From Ganoderma boninense (lineage: Eukaryota; Basidiomycota; Agaricomycetes; Polyporales; Polyporaceae): a stretch of DNA of 64,000 nucleotides. The stretch lies in the NCBI GenBank assembly GCA_002900995.3, contig CM035315.1, forward strand, positions 62,001 to 126,000. Direction: 5' to 3'. A model generated the notes under the pieces. That model was not told where the DNA came from. It made no database searches and saw only the letters and a list, made by a program, of their open reading frames with translations. Numbering within the stretch: the stretch's first letter is position 1; each line of letters begins with the position of its first letter. Position numbers and translations under genes: made by a program. Of the stretch, positions 51,415 through 62,311 are shown one piece after another.

Positions 51415-52668
51415 CTGGGCAAGCAAGCCAGAGGAGCGTGAGATGAAAAATGAGCAAGCAAGGACAAGCGGTCAGTACTCAGTGGGCATGAAGTGAGGAA
51501 CATATTCCACTTCGTGTTTGTGCCACATCACCTGACCGTGTCTTGTGCCTGGTGGGCGCCACGCATTTGCCCGAGCCACGACGTCCTCTCACCCATCCTT
51601 CCTTGCACTGGCTCGCAGCTCTCTGCTCGAGGCACGACGTCCACTCTCCCGGCCTCTGTCTCAGCTCTCACGTCCTTTTGCCCTCTCCCCTCTCCTACTG
51701 CGTGTGCTGGACTACGTGCCTCTCGTGGTGACAAACATCGTCGAGCGGTGAGAGCATTATCTACTTTGAGATCTCGGACAAACACTGATATGATACCGGA
51801 CGCCATCTAGCCTTCAAGAACTGTTGAAAATAGTTCACAAGGTCCCCAAGGGCAGGCAAGTCTCGAACCTAGGGTGAGCACACCTCGCTTTACATGCTTC
51901 ACAATCACCTCAGATCTCTCCGCTGTCGTCGCCACATACCACTGGAACCTCTCGAGCCTCTCCACGCAATCCGAACATCTTTATCTTCACGATGACAACA
52001 ACCCATTCACGACCCATCTCCTAGTTTCATCTTGCTCCAACCGTCATCCTGTCGCGATCAGAGGGATCGCAGCCAAGTGGTCCCCCGAGGGGGTGCGATC
52101 GAAGACAAGGGCGAACAACACCAGAAGGGGGACCAATGAGGATCGTGGCTCGGGCAAGGAGACGGGGAACGGCACGAGACACACGATCGGCGCGAGTTTC
52201 GGGTGGGAGCGCATCGAGACATTGGACGTGGATGGCCCCAGATGAGAGGAGGGGACTTGAAGGAGGATTCGGGATTCGGGTGCTGGATGCTGGACGCTGC
52301 CGGATGCTGGACGCGTGCGATGTTGGAAATGTGAAGCGCAGGTGAGCTGTATATAAAGCACGTCTCTCCCCATCCCTCCTCATTGCCTTTCCAACCTCCA
52401 ATCGTGTGCGTTCTCATACACCTTCCGGTTCTCAACCCCGTGCTCCATTCCATTCACCATAAACCTCTCTGCCCCTCATTCCTGCAGCTCTTCCTCTCTT
52501 CGGCCCCCCCCTTGGTCATCTATCCATCCTCTCCGGCCCACTTCTCATCTCTTGTCCTCTCCCAGATGCCCATTTATATCTCTGTATGAACCTCTCTCAT
52601 CGCTTTCCCATGTTATCTTTGACTGATAACCTCCTGTGCAACCCTTTCTACATCCTCAAGCCCACTCC
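51415..52668. other. Divergent upstream region
   Basis: Holds the unplaced 5' part of the minus-strand gene and the promoter of the plus-strand gene. Short open frames on both strands (51528-51806 minus, 51874-52245 plus) are not convincing. A TATATAAAG at 52350-52358 fits a core promoter for the gene starting at 52669. Confidence 0.45.
52350..52358 (+). promoter_or_regulatory. TATA box upstream of the coiled-coil gene
   Basis: TATATAAAG about 315 bases before the ATG at 52669, followed by a strongly C/T-rich leader (52370-52600). Confidence 0.5.
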
Positions 52669-54280
52669 ATGGAACCATTAGGCACACCCGTACGTACGCT
52701 TCCATACTCACTCGCGAATTGTCTAAATGAATCATATGCAGGTCCGCAAATCTGTTCACGTTGAGCGTAAGTCAGCGAGGCATGGTGACGAACCTGACCC
52801 AGCGATCGTCGGTGATTCAGCCACTCCAAAGGAGATTTCGGTGAGCACCCCTTTGTTTATGACGTGAACAGCTGTCCCTGAGCCACTTGAGTTCTAGATA
52901 CCTACCCTCGCGACCGACAGCAAGCCGCTTCCACAACATCAGGTAGATGTGGGGGAAGAGGTTTTAGCACTTCGTCTCGACATCACGCGCCTCTAGCGTG
53001 AACTCTTGGCAGCGCAACAGAAGACGATCAAGCTTCAAGACCAGGTCCTGGCCCACTTGGAAGCCGGGCACACCGTACACCCAATCCAAGCCCAAGACAC
53101 TCTCGTCTCGTCGACCCTGGTCCCTTCCACCAATATCACGCTCGTCTCTGCCCCAGTGATCACCACTGCCCTGGGCGGTGCTCGTCCTTGCACTACTCGA
53201 TTAGACGTTCAACCCGGCTTGGCGTCCTCTCCCGACCATGTATTCCCATCCATCTTGTCATCCACTACCAGGCTCGTTGTACCTGGACCTAGTCGTGTAC
53301 CTTCCACTGGCCCAAGTCGGGCCGCCTCTGTTGAACCGGACACCTTTCCCTCTACTGGTGGCTACGATGGTGCGCTAGCCCCTCATGGGCCTTCTGCTGC
53401 TGCGCCTTCCGCTGCACCAAGTCGTGCATCCCCTGTGGATCTCGACCCTCCGACTGGTGCTGATGTTCATCGTGTCATCGTTGCCGCTGGACCTTTCCCC
53501 TCTACCAGCGAAGACTGCGAGATGGTAGCAAGCCAGGATCTTCAGAGCGGGGTCGAGGTCGAGGGCGAGGTCGAGGGCAAGGTCGAGGTCGAGGTCGAGG
53601 GCGAGGTCGAGGTCGAGGTCGAGAGTGGGTCCGACGATGAAGAAATGGATTCCAGCAACGACGCCGTTGAAATCATCCTGGCACCAAACATTGCGCCGTC
53701 GAGCCTAACCACCTTCAACTTCGTTCGCCCCGAGCCAACGTCGCATCAACTCCTGGCATCGTCTGTCTGGGCGAAGTCTGGTCAGCCTGACCCTTCTGTC
53801 GAGTTGCACCCTCTGTCTTCTTGGTACCTTTGGTTTCGATCCACTGCCCCGGTTTGGAGCTATGCTCCCATTCTCATGCCTCCCGAACCTCTGGATCTAC
53901 CTCAGGCCCCGAGACCCATTTCATTCACTCTTCCGCCCTACGTCTTCTCCCTGCTTGGTCCGGACGCCATGAAGAAGGAGAAAGATCTTGCTGCCAGTGC
54001 CGGGCTGCTTGTTCAAGCAGGTTACAAGATCAAACCGCCTCTGCCGCGACCAGGCTCCTTCCGAGATCTAGGACCTTGGCAGGGCCTGGAAGTCCTAACC
54101 GTCCTGCAGGCCCACAACCTGAGGCACTGCGCTGTCACCGACGGTGACCTCTACGCGATGAGGGCTTATCGACGCCTTCACACTGCTTATTCGGACAGGA
54201 CTGCGGTTCGCTCGGAAGGTGTACAGTATTTGATGAAGGCCTTTTCTGCGGACGTTGGTTTGTTTCCTCGAGATGACTAG
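52669..54280 (+). pseudogene. Coiled-coil/Pro-Ser-rich protein gene with in-frame TAG, unknown function
   Basis: Exons 52669-52689, 52742-52840 and 52898-54280, joined by introns of 52 and 57 nt with correct phase. In the third exon a short amphipathic helix (EEVLALRLDITRL) meets TAG at 52994-52996 and continues as RELLAAQQKTIKLQDQVLAHL, a coiled coil whose heptads run through the stop; the ancestral codon was probably CAG. Downstream are a Thr/Pro/Ser-rich region, an acidic Val-Glu repeat (near 53540-53625), and a better conserved-looking C-terminal domain of about 190 residues (SSWYLWFRSTAPVWSYAP, VLQAHNLRHCAVTDGDLYAM). The family is not recognised. If the TAG is a sequence error, this is an intact gene of about 500 residues. 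Confidence 0.6.
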
Positions 54281-54878
54281 GTCCATATATCTCACTTTTT
54301 GATCGTTACCTGCGTCGTTGCACACCATACCTCATCCTTTTCTTCTTCTACAGCCTAAATCACTATCTATCACATTCCTAGTCCTCAAATATGACACCTA
54401 TGACACCGTGTTGCCTTGATTTGTACCATATTATATTATATCCGACATGTTTATCGAACACCCTTGGCACTTGGAGCCAGACGCCCCACGACCACGACCT
54501 TTATTGCCCTCGCAACGGCTGCCTGTGGAGTGAGTGAGTCAGACAGCGGATGCACTGTCGTATGATCCAGAGGCCGCTCCCCATGTTCGCTGCAGGGTTG
54601 CAAATGTGTCGCCGATGGAGGGGTGCCGTTGCAGAGTCTGACGCGTCACTGCCGCTGTCAGGGCACTCGACGTTCAACAACTAGGATGAGCGGGTCCTTG
54701 CTTAGCCCTGCACCTGCTAGACCATGGGCGATAGCGTGAAATGGGTTGTATTTGCATGTGTTTGTGACACTGATGAGGCCAGTTACATGTCTACTAACTA
54801 GAAGATGACAAAACAAAACGAGTCCGGCAAGAGGATAGAGAGCGTCAAGGACTGCTAGTGATGCGTGTAGACGTCTAA
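54281..54878. other. Intergenic between convergent genes
   Basis: No gene is seen. AT-rich stretch near 54420-54450 (TATTATATTATA), probably 3' untranslated/terminator region. Confidence 0.5.
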
Positions 54879-55604
54879 TCACGGAGAATCTAGCGTGAGG
54901 TCAATAGTGCCTGGGGGCGTAGGTAACCGAGGCCGAGCAGGCTGTTTGCCCCGTGCACGCTTGGAAAGACGAGCAGGGCGTGTGTCTGGGCCTGGACAAT
55001 CAATGGTGAGATCAACCGTCCCCGGCGGGGTCGGTAAGCGACGCCTTTTGAGCGGGCGACCAACTGGGATTGAAGAACTAGAAGCTGGTTCCACAAAAGC
55101 GCTACGATCGGTGCATAACGTCGAAGATATGTGTGGGAGAGGGGGAAACGCGATTGTGTACGGTGAGCTTGGGCTAGACAGACTAGGGGTAGGAGACGAC
55201 GAAAGCTTGCTCTTGAACAGGTGCTCCGTGTCGTCGATCCACCGGAGCATTTCTTCGACCTCGGCCTTGTCCTGCTCAGAATCCGAAAAGTCGCAGTCAC
55301 GGCAGCCGGTATGGCGAGATGACCAACATGGGGTAGGCCCGGAAACTGAAGCCGGATCTGGAGGAGAGGAAGCGGCGAGATCTAGGAGCCGCGAAGGAGT
55401 CGACTGAAGATGTGATGCATCGATCAAGGGAGAAGACTCAGATGAGCAGTCTGGCAGATCCTCGGGAGGGATGCGGTGACCGCGAGCAGGACATCCGCCC
55501 GCCTGTAGACAGTGGTCACGGCAGGCCCGAGATAGGCAAAACCGGCTGACCTTTCGGCTAGTACAAGACGCTAAGGAGCACACAACCGTGGTGCTGGTGC
55601 TCAT
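54879..55604 (-). CDS. Cysteine-module protein with two C-terminal SUMO-interaction-like motifs
   Basis: About 241 residues from the ATG at 55604 (the frame is open to an ATG at 55688, adding 28 residues). Near the N-terminus there is a compact cysteine module with spacing C-x4-C-x8-C-x4-C-x3-C-x5-C-x4-H (starting CSLASC, ending CPARGH), predicted to bind zinc. The middle is acidic/Ser-rich with a possible helix (DKAEVEEMLRWIDDTEHLF). The C-terminus carries two copies of RLPTPPGT(V/I)DLT(I/L)D, each with a V/I-D-L-T core typical of SUMO-interacting motifs, separated by a basic stretch (RLSKRARGKQPARP). I chose 55604 because it places the cysteine module as in the neighbour at 56179-57882. A nuclear role is inferred. 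Confidence 0.6.
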   Translation of the reverse strand: MSTSTTVVCSLASCTSRKVSRFCLSRACRDHCLQAGGCPARGHRIPPEDLPDCSSESSPLIDASHLQSTPSRLLDLAASSPPDPASVSGPTPCWSSRHTGCRDCDFSDSEQDKAEVEEMLRWIDDTEHLFKSKLSSSPTPSLSSPSSPYTIAFPPLPHISSTLCTDRSAFVEPASSSSIPVGRPLKRRRLPTPPGTVDLTIDCPGPDTRPARLSKRARGKQPARPRLPTPPGTIDLTLDSP

Positions 55605-56178
55605 AGTACCAGCCAGACGCCGAGATACCGAGACTGGAGCCTGAGATTTGGGAAGACGAGTGAGAAGGGGCCCCGAAGAATCTGTCATAGCGTGGGAGGG
55701 GATCCAGCGGAAATAGAGCGACCGTGGATATCCGGATGGATGACGCTCCGCCTTGATACACTTCGGACACTGTTGGTACGGTCCAAGGTCAGCCTTCGAC
55801 TCTCAGACAAACAGACAAACATGCAGATGAACGTGGATTATTCTTACCGTGACGTAGTATTGGATACCGTTTAGAGCAGAAGGCTTGATCTTCCTTTGAA
55901 CAGGAAGCAAAGACAAACAAAACTTGCAGTACTGGAGTGGATGATGAACACGGGGCGTGCCAGACATAGAAGACAAGGGCTGGGATAGAGGTATCGCAAG
56001 GAAGGACTCGGAGGAGGGAGAGCACGGAGAAAGAGAGCGGGAGAAGGAGAGCGGGGACTGCTTTGTCGTCCAGGCTTGCTCTAATATATATGAGAGAGGA
56101 GACACGGACGGGGGACGATCGGATGAGAGGATGGGCCGAGAACGATAGGGAGCACATCGAGATTGGCATGGGTGATGA
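55605..56178. other. Intergenic
   Basis: Between two minus-strand genes with the same cysteine module. It contains a CTAATATATATG stretch near 56080-56092 that could serve as an AT-rich core promoter; no gene is seen. Confidence 0.45.
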
Positions 56179-57882
56179 TCACCCCCGGCGGCTCAAAGAC
56201 CAACCGGTGAGCTTCTTCCGATGTGCTCCCCATAATTCTCCAACCCGTGGAAGGGACAAGAGTTTCACCCGCTCCTCCTCCCGAGAGAGTCTCCAGGCGT
56301 TATAGTGTCGGTAGGCAGTGGTGCTAAATGTCACTTGAGGAAATGCCTCGAGGAACCGCTTCGCAAGGTTGCGTTCAGTCGTATTGGTGGCGACACATGC
56401 AAAGCCGTGTGCAACCTCGCAAGCGGGGATACCATCGAGATCCCGAGCTGTTGATCCTGATGCCAGAGGAGAGGAAGCCGAGGAGAAGACACGGCTTTCT
56501 GTCATGAAGCTCTCTTGTGAACAAGGTGCGGTGAAGGGCGGTGGAGGTGATGATGCTGTTGAGGACTCTACATGAGTTAGGATAGAATGTTGACCGTCCG
56601 CAACGGGGACGAGCAAATGAGGGTCGACGATAGGAGAAGGGGGATAGAATCCGGGACTGGCCCCAGAGAAATTGAGCCCGAGACCATGGTATGTTGGCAC
56701 CGGGAGGGCTTCGACCTCACCCGATGACGACGACGATGGGGAAGAGCAGGGAGGAGGAGAAGCACCTGAAGAGCTAGATTTGGTGTGGGACAACGCAAGC
56801 GGCGGTGAACGATAAGCCTGTAAATCCTGCAAGTAAGGGCGACAGGATTGTGAAGCTGGAGGAGAGGGGATGGAGACTGAAGGGAGGGTGAAAGCGCTGG
56901 TATGCGCAAGGCCAAGGCGTGGAACCGACGCCAATCTTCCAGGCTCGGTGTCGCAACCCAGCTCTCGAGGTCGCTTGACAGAGGAACGGTTCGTCTTTGT
57001 TGGAAGAACAAGTGTGACCTGGAGAGGAGAGAGCGCTGTGGACCGCCGTTGTGTCCGCTCTCGAGCCTCTGCTATTACCTGATCTAGGTCTGAGCAACAT
57101 ACTACACCACGACGCCGAAGAAGCAACAGCTGGTTAGCTTGGACACTGAAGACTGCGCCGGAATGCTGAGTCTGCCAACCAAGGGCCAAAAGATTGTAGA
57201 CTTCCAACTGATCGCCCTCTACAAGGTTGAGAAAGGCAGAAGCGGAGGGTGACTGTTGAACGATGAACGTTGGCCAGGTCTTGATACCCTGAACCGTATA
57301 CCGCTCTGGGGGCTTGCTCTCCTGGACTCCGAGGCCACATGAATGCAAATAGGCATGGGAATGACTACAACGTACCTCTCGCCAGAATACCAATTCTACA
57401 GAATGCAAGAGAGCAACCTCGTTATCTCGGCGCTGTTGCTCGATACGAGCTTTCTCTGCCTGCTGCTCCCTCTCGCGATCCCATGCCGCCCGAAAGGCAG
57501 GATACATCTCCTTCTGAAAGTGCCTCTCCTGCCCGGTTCGAACCTCCTCATCCGTAGTTGAGGTGGCTGTATCGTCCTGAGCAAATGGAACCGTAGCTTG
57601 AGGGGGGAGGGCACCGTTGTCCACCGGGTCGAGAGGACGACGTATGGGCACGGGTCTGGCTAGCTGTGGGGCATAGGGACGCCTTGCAGCTGCTGCAGCT
57701 AGATGGGCTGTGTTTTGCTGAACTCGTTTGGCCTGGTGCTTGGCATACCCGCAAGGAGTCGAGATCGCCCGGCAGCATTTGGCACAGAGCCTCCGAGAGC
57801 AAGCCTTGGCAAGGTGGGTGCGAGGACAGGCTGGAGAAGCGCATTTCTCATTAGAGTTTACGAAGAGGACAGGTTGAGACAT
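56179..57882 (-). CDS. Large cysteine-module protein, unknown function
   Basis: About 567 residues from the ATG at 57882 (the frame is open to 57972). The N-terminal module starts CASPAC and ends CGYAKH with spacing C-x4-C-x8-C-x4-C-x2/3-C-x6-C-x4-H, essentially the same as in the gene just downstream. A charged helical segment follows (EMYPAFRAAWDREREQQAEK), then a globular-looking block (VQGIKTWPTFIVQQSPSA, VEGDQLEVYNLLALGW) with LLLLRRRGVVCC. A long Ser/Pro-rich region and a conserved-looking C-terminal block (NLAKRFLEAFPQVTF, HYNAWRLSREEERVKL) end the protein. No enzyme motif is visible. A zinc-binding, possibly DNA-binding role is inference from the cysteine module. Confidence 0.65.
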   Translation of the reverse strand: MSQPVLFVNSNEKCASPACPRTHLAKACSRRLCAKCCRAISTPCGYAKHQAKRVQQNTAHLAAAAARRPYAPQLARPVPIRRPLDPVDNGALPPQATVPFAQDDTATSTTDEEVRTGQERHFQKEMYPAFRAAWDREREQQAEKARIEQQRRDNEVALLHSVELVFWREVRCSHSHAYLHSCGLGVQESKPPERYTVQGIKTWPTFIVQQSPSASAFLNLVEGDQLEVYNLLALGWQTQHSGAVFSVQANQLLLLRRRGVVCCSDLDQVIAEARERTQRRSTALSPLQVTLVLPTKTNRSSVKRPRELGCDTEPGRLASVPRLGLAHTSAFTLPSVSIPSPPASQSCRPYLQDLQAYRSPPLALSHTKSSSSGASPPPCSSPSSSSSGEVEALPVPTYHGLGLNFSGASPGFYPPSPIVDPHLLVPVADGQHSILTHVESSTASSPPPPFTAPCSQESFMTESRVFSSASSPLASGSTARDLDGIPACEVAHGFACVATNTTERNLAKRFLEAFPQVTFSTTAYRHYNAWRLSREEERVKLLSLPRVGELWGAHRKKLTGWSLSRRG

Positions 57883-58403
57883 TAGAGAGACAATGTAGAG
57901 TACAAGGGGGTATCGCGAGGGATGAAAGGTAACGGGGGAGGGGATCAATGGAACAGTTGCGGCATGGCGCATGGGCGTACGGGCATAGAACCTGGAGGCA
58001 AGATCTCAATCTCAATAATCGGCGATGTGGCGGGACGATGTGGCGGTTGGGGGGCCGAGCAGCATTCCGGTCCGAGACAGGCGCTTAATCCTCCTGCCAT
58101 ATACGGACAGGCGCTTATTGCCGGGGAAATAGGGAACGGGGAAATCCCTGTAGTATGGACTTTTTGTTTGGGCCAGACAATAGATGATAGATTAGATTAG
58201 CAAGCTAGGCGCTATAAATGAACTGACCGTCCGCGCGTGGTCTCAGTCCCGTTCCCAACCACCATCCAGTATTTACATCTCACGCCACTGGCAGAGGCCG
58301 CCGGAGAAAAGTCAAAGTCTGCAATATCCGGGGCAAGTGAATGCATTTGTGGTATTGTGAATACGTGCTTGTGCTAACAAGTTTCTGTTTTTTCAGAAAT
58401 ACG
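57883..58403. other. Intergenic, upstream of F-box gene
   Basis: Divergent promoter region. Two direct copies of CGGGGAAAT near 58118-58145, a possible 5' untranslated intron ending TTTTTTCAG near 58396 (branch GCTAAC). No gene. Confidence 0.5.
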
Positions 58404-60141
58404 ATGGCCCCTTCGTTACAGTTGAATGTGGACGTGCTGGCAATCGCCTGCGAGTTTCTGACGGACGTTTCAGACGTCCTCTCCATGGCCCTTACCTCCT
58501 CCACTGTACACCCTGTTGCTCTCAGATGGTTACTTCGCATGCGCCCCGTATATATCAAAAGCGGTCTATCTGTTCGTCGCTTCCATATCTTCCTCTTCGC
58601 TGAGGAACCTGCACGAGCCCCGCACATCCACGCTCTCCACATCGACCTCAGGCACCTCCAACCGGCCCAGACCCAGGATGAAGACTCCCCTCTCCTCTTC
58701 CACATACTAGCCTCATGCAAGCATCTGCAGCATCTCACCATTGCTTTCCACCGCGTCACGCTCCCAATCGTCGAAGAGCCAAACTTCCTCCACGCGATAA
58801 CCACTATCCCGAGCCTCCGGTCATTCTCTGTCCGTAGCACATCCTTCGATGGAATTTCTCTCCTTCCCTCCTTTCGCATCCCTTTATGTGGGCTCAGTAT
58901 TCATTCGAGCAACATGCATCCGATCACCGGTACCCTGCTACTCTTGAGGAGTTCCTCCCTGATGTCATCGTGCAGACTCTCGAGACGCTCGAGCTCGACA
59001 GGTTTGCTGTTGATCCGCTGGACGCACAGTACACCGGCGACGACATCCACATGCCATCTATCTTCAGCGTGGCGCCGTATCCTGCCGTGCGCTCGCTCTC
59101 GGTGGGCGCCTTCCGGAATAGGCCGCTGCTCGAGCACTTGCAACACCTCTTTCCCGCTCTCGACGGCACCCTTAACATCGGCTCGCTTGACATTTGGGAC
59201 ATGGAGGATAGCGCAGACGAGATCCGCGAGGCGAATCAGCGTGCACAGGATGGCGATGGCGGAAGTCGTTCAAGCCCGCGTGCATGGAAGAAGCTCGACC
59301 GCGTAGTCTGCGATGCGCCGATGTTCTACGTCCTCGCGCTGCGCTGTCCGGTTCGGCTTGCCATGATCTACTGCGGCTCAGTCGAGAACTACCACTACGC
59401 GGTCTCCGCCCTGCGCGAGAACCCGGTTCAACGCCTGACACTCACCATGTACCACGAGTCGGGTATGTTGGCAGGGCTGTTTTCTCCGGAGATCGGAGAG
59501 CGGCTGACGCACCTCACGCTGTGCTTGCTATACGCCAACTACTACTACGCGAGCGAGGATACCACAACGCAGTTCCGCTGGGATGACGTCTTAGTATGCA
59601 TCGTTCGACTCTCGATTCAGTGTGGCTACGTGCACTCATCACACAACGTCTCCTTCTCTATGCACAGGCCAAGCTAATCGCCGCCATCCGGCCACTGCAC
59701 AAGCTCACGCACCTGCGCGTCGTCGTCGGCGCGAACGTGTATGTCCCAAGAGGGGCGTCCTGGCCCTACGCGCCCTGGGGCGAGTATGCGCACTCCTTGC
59801 GCCGCACGCGGTTCGACTTCGACGGCACCGCAGCCGCACTCGCCCGCGCCCTCCCGTCCTTGCAGTACGTGTTCCTTACGACCGGGGGATGCTTTGCGAG
59901 CTGGGAAGAGAGCGACCCAGAGGATGGGGGCCAGTGGAAGCGGCACGAACGGTGGCATGCCAGCCGTGGATGGCGCGTCGGACTCGACGTCGCCACGTCT
60001 GAGGGTGTCGTTGGCGTCGACGAGGCGCAGGGAGGAGGGTACGGGGGAAGCCTCGTGGAGCTGCATGAGGATGTCGTGGAGACGATCATCAGGAGGGAGG
60101 AGCTGGTCCTCTCTGAAGGGGATGAGGTGAGTGATGTTTAG
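58404..60141 (+). CDS. F-box-like protein (Polyporales type), one apparent frame break
   Basis: N-terminus LQLNVDVLAIACEFLTDVSD, then TSSTVHPVALRWLLRMRPV, is the F-box-like start common in polypore genomes, followed by RRFHIFLFAEEPARAPHIHA. Leucine-rich segments follow (LHIDLRHLQ, LQHLTIAFHRV, TLETLELDRF). It probably acts as a substrate-selecting subunit of an SCF-type ubiquitin ligase; the target is unknown. Exons are 58404-59593 and 59668-60141 (74-nt intron with correct phase). Near 58870-58925 the frame changes as if one base were missing; both sides are protein-like. The C-terminal part includes HLRVVVGANVYVPRG and ends in an acidic tail. The stop is TAG at 60139-60141. Confidence 0.75.
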
Positions 60142-60751
60142 CGGGGGGACTTGGATGTCTGGCGCAGGGAGCTGACCGTGATTTGTTCGGACGCAGATAG
60201 CGCTTCATTTGAGTCATGGATGGCACGAACCTCTTACACCCTTGTCTCTGTAGGCTGTATGGGAGAGATCGGCCACCCACCACAGAGCGTCGCGGCTCCT
60301 GCGATACTGCATTTGCAGTTGAGGTCATGCTGCGCCGGACCTCGGTTTAGATCGGATCAGATTGGATTTCCTGCACACGGGTGCGCTAGCACTTATGCTC
60401 TTGAACTTGGACCGCCATATTCATCACCACCCGCCGATGTTTGACGAGATTTCTGACGTTGAAATAGTAAATCCTCCGGTGAGAAGCTCCTTTCTACCAG
60501 CTGATGCATCTATCCGCGCTCCACACGGCCCCGCCGTCCTAATCCACCCTCAAACCTTGGCTTAGGATTTTCCATTTCCTAGATATTCAAACACATGCGA
60601 GTGCGTCAAGGATATTGTATTGCCTTCACAGTTCACGAAGGTATCATGACAACTGGCCGAGGACCCTAGCATCGACCAGGCAATCATCAACATCCGAGCT
60701 TCTCCTTCTTCTCCGTCAGATACACCCCACCAGCAATTGTACTCGGAATCG
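60142..60751. other. Intergenic between convergent genes
   Basis: Nothing gene-like is supported; probably the 3' regions of the two convergent genes. Confidence 0.5.
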
Positions 60752-62311
60752 TTACTTCTGCTTCTTGGCATACTCGTCGACGAGCACTGCAGCCCGTTGC
60801 TCCCACCCTTTCGAAGACGAGAGGATACGCTGCTTCGCGTTACGACACTCGCGCTGTCCCTCCTGTGGCGCAAAAAGTTCAGTACAGTGGCTTCCCAACA
60901 TCAACTTCGAGTCGTCTTACCGGAGGCAAGTCGAGAAGGCTATCCTGAAGGGCTTTGAGATAGCTCTTCGAGTCCTTCGCGAGCTGGCGACGTGAATTGG
61001 CTGGGTGAGTCCTCGATCCTGTCCTCGATCCTGTCTTACGGTGCACAGATGGGCGTACGCACCTTCGTCTTCACTGCGGAGAAGATGCCTTCCTGGAGTT
61101 TAGACTGCGTAGCGAGGTTCCCTCGGATCTCGGCTATCGTGTCTCGCACCTGGTCGACGTCGAGGCTCTTATACTCCTGAAGCGCAGATTCTGCCTGACG
61201 CAGCTTCGCTCGCATGTCCCGCAGTTCGGCTTCAATCCTCGCTGGATCAGCAGGTGTTTAGGATGCGTCGGGAGTGGATCTGTGACTGGACGTGCGCCCA
61301 CCTATATGGTACTCTTCCTCGAAGTCCCATCCGCCGATGAGCACCCTTGGCGGCGAGTCTCGCCGTGCCCTTAGCTGAGGGGCGACATTGGTAGTGTGCG
61401 TTAGCTGCCTAGTGTAAGTGTTCTGTGTCCTGTCCTCGGGGTGGAACAGGAAGGACCCATGTGAATTCCACAAGTCCTGTGCCCCCGCCCAGGACTCCTC
61501 GCATTGTTGCTGCCGTTTCTTCATAGAGAGGATGAATATTTGCTCACACTATGGACAAGCGATGTGGTATGTAGATACCTTCTCATTTAGCCTTGTAAAT
61601 TCGGCTGGGCGTTAGTACGATGATAACCGGAGACACACAAAACTGACGTACTCCTTTAGCTCTTGCTCTAGTGACGGGACCCGACTCGCTGCGTTGTCGA
61701 CTTCGTTGGAAAGCGAGCGCGTTTGCGCGCCGATGGTTTCACAGATGTCGTTCCCCAGCTTATCAAGACTGGTATCAAGGTGGCCAAACTCCGCCGTCTG
61801 GTCGAGGCCGAGCAGGGGCAGCTTCTGCGAACTTCGGTGAGCGCCACACGCCTCACGAAGACAGACGCGAGACTGACTTTGCGAAACGCGGAGAGCTCTT
61901 GAATCGTCTCGTCTATCTCTGCAGGGTCGTTCGTCTCTTCCTGCAAGGACAAGTAATCTACCAGCCAGCGTGAGTTTCCGTTCCATGATAACGATACTAT
62001 CCGTCGCTGTTTGGAATGCGCACTGACAGTAGATTGTCGCAGAAACCTTGACAGCGGCTCCTTCTGACATCTCGAGGACCCGTTGAAAGTCCTACACCCG
62101 AACGTGAGTTTCTTGCCTATGGCGACGCATGGGGGATACATACCTTCCTGCACTCTTTCCATCGCTCAACGAACCCGGTGCGTGCCACGTTACCGATGTG
62201 CTGGATCACTGCCTGATTCTCAAGCAGCGAGCGACGTAGCATGGTTGCCATGTCGTTCAAGGCCGTAACCGTCGTTGAGAATGCGGAGACGGTTGGAAAG
62301 GCGGTAGCCAT
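60752..62311 (-). CDS. Helical coiled-coil protein, possibly one component of a two-component pore-forming system
   Basis: A minus-strand gene with many short introns; ATG at 62311, TAA at 60752-60754. Blocks in order: MATAFPTVSAFSTTVTALND with an amphipathic helix, a short exon beginning DFQRVLEMSEGAAVKV (near 62090), EETNDPAEIDETIQELSAF (near 61900), a long helical block with LDTSLDKLGNDICETIGAQ (61830-61650), a charged block near 61530-61260, a coiled coil with ELRDMRAKLRQAESALQEY (61250-61070) and a C-terminal block ending VDEYAKKQK. Nearly the whole protein is predicted to be helical, without enzyme motifs. It is divergent from another helical gene starting at 63006 whose product carries a hydrophobic Gly-rich segment. 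Such pairs recall XaxA/XaxB- or ClyA-like alpha-helical pore formers, but that is structural inference only; a cytoskeletal or membrane-tether coiled coil is the main alternative. Confidence 0.5.
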
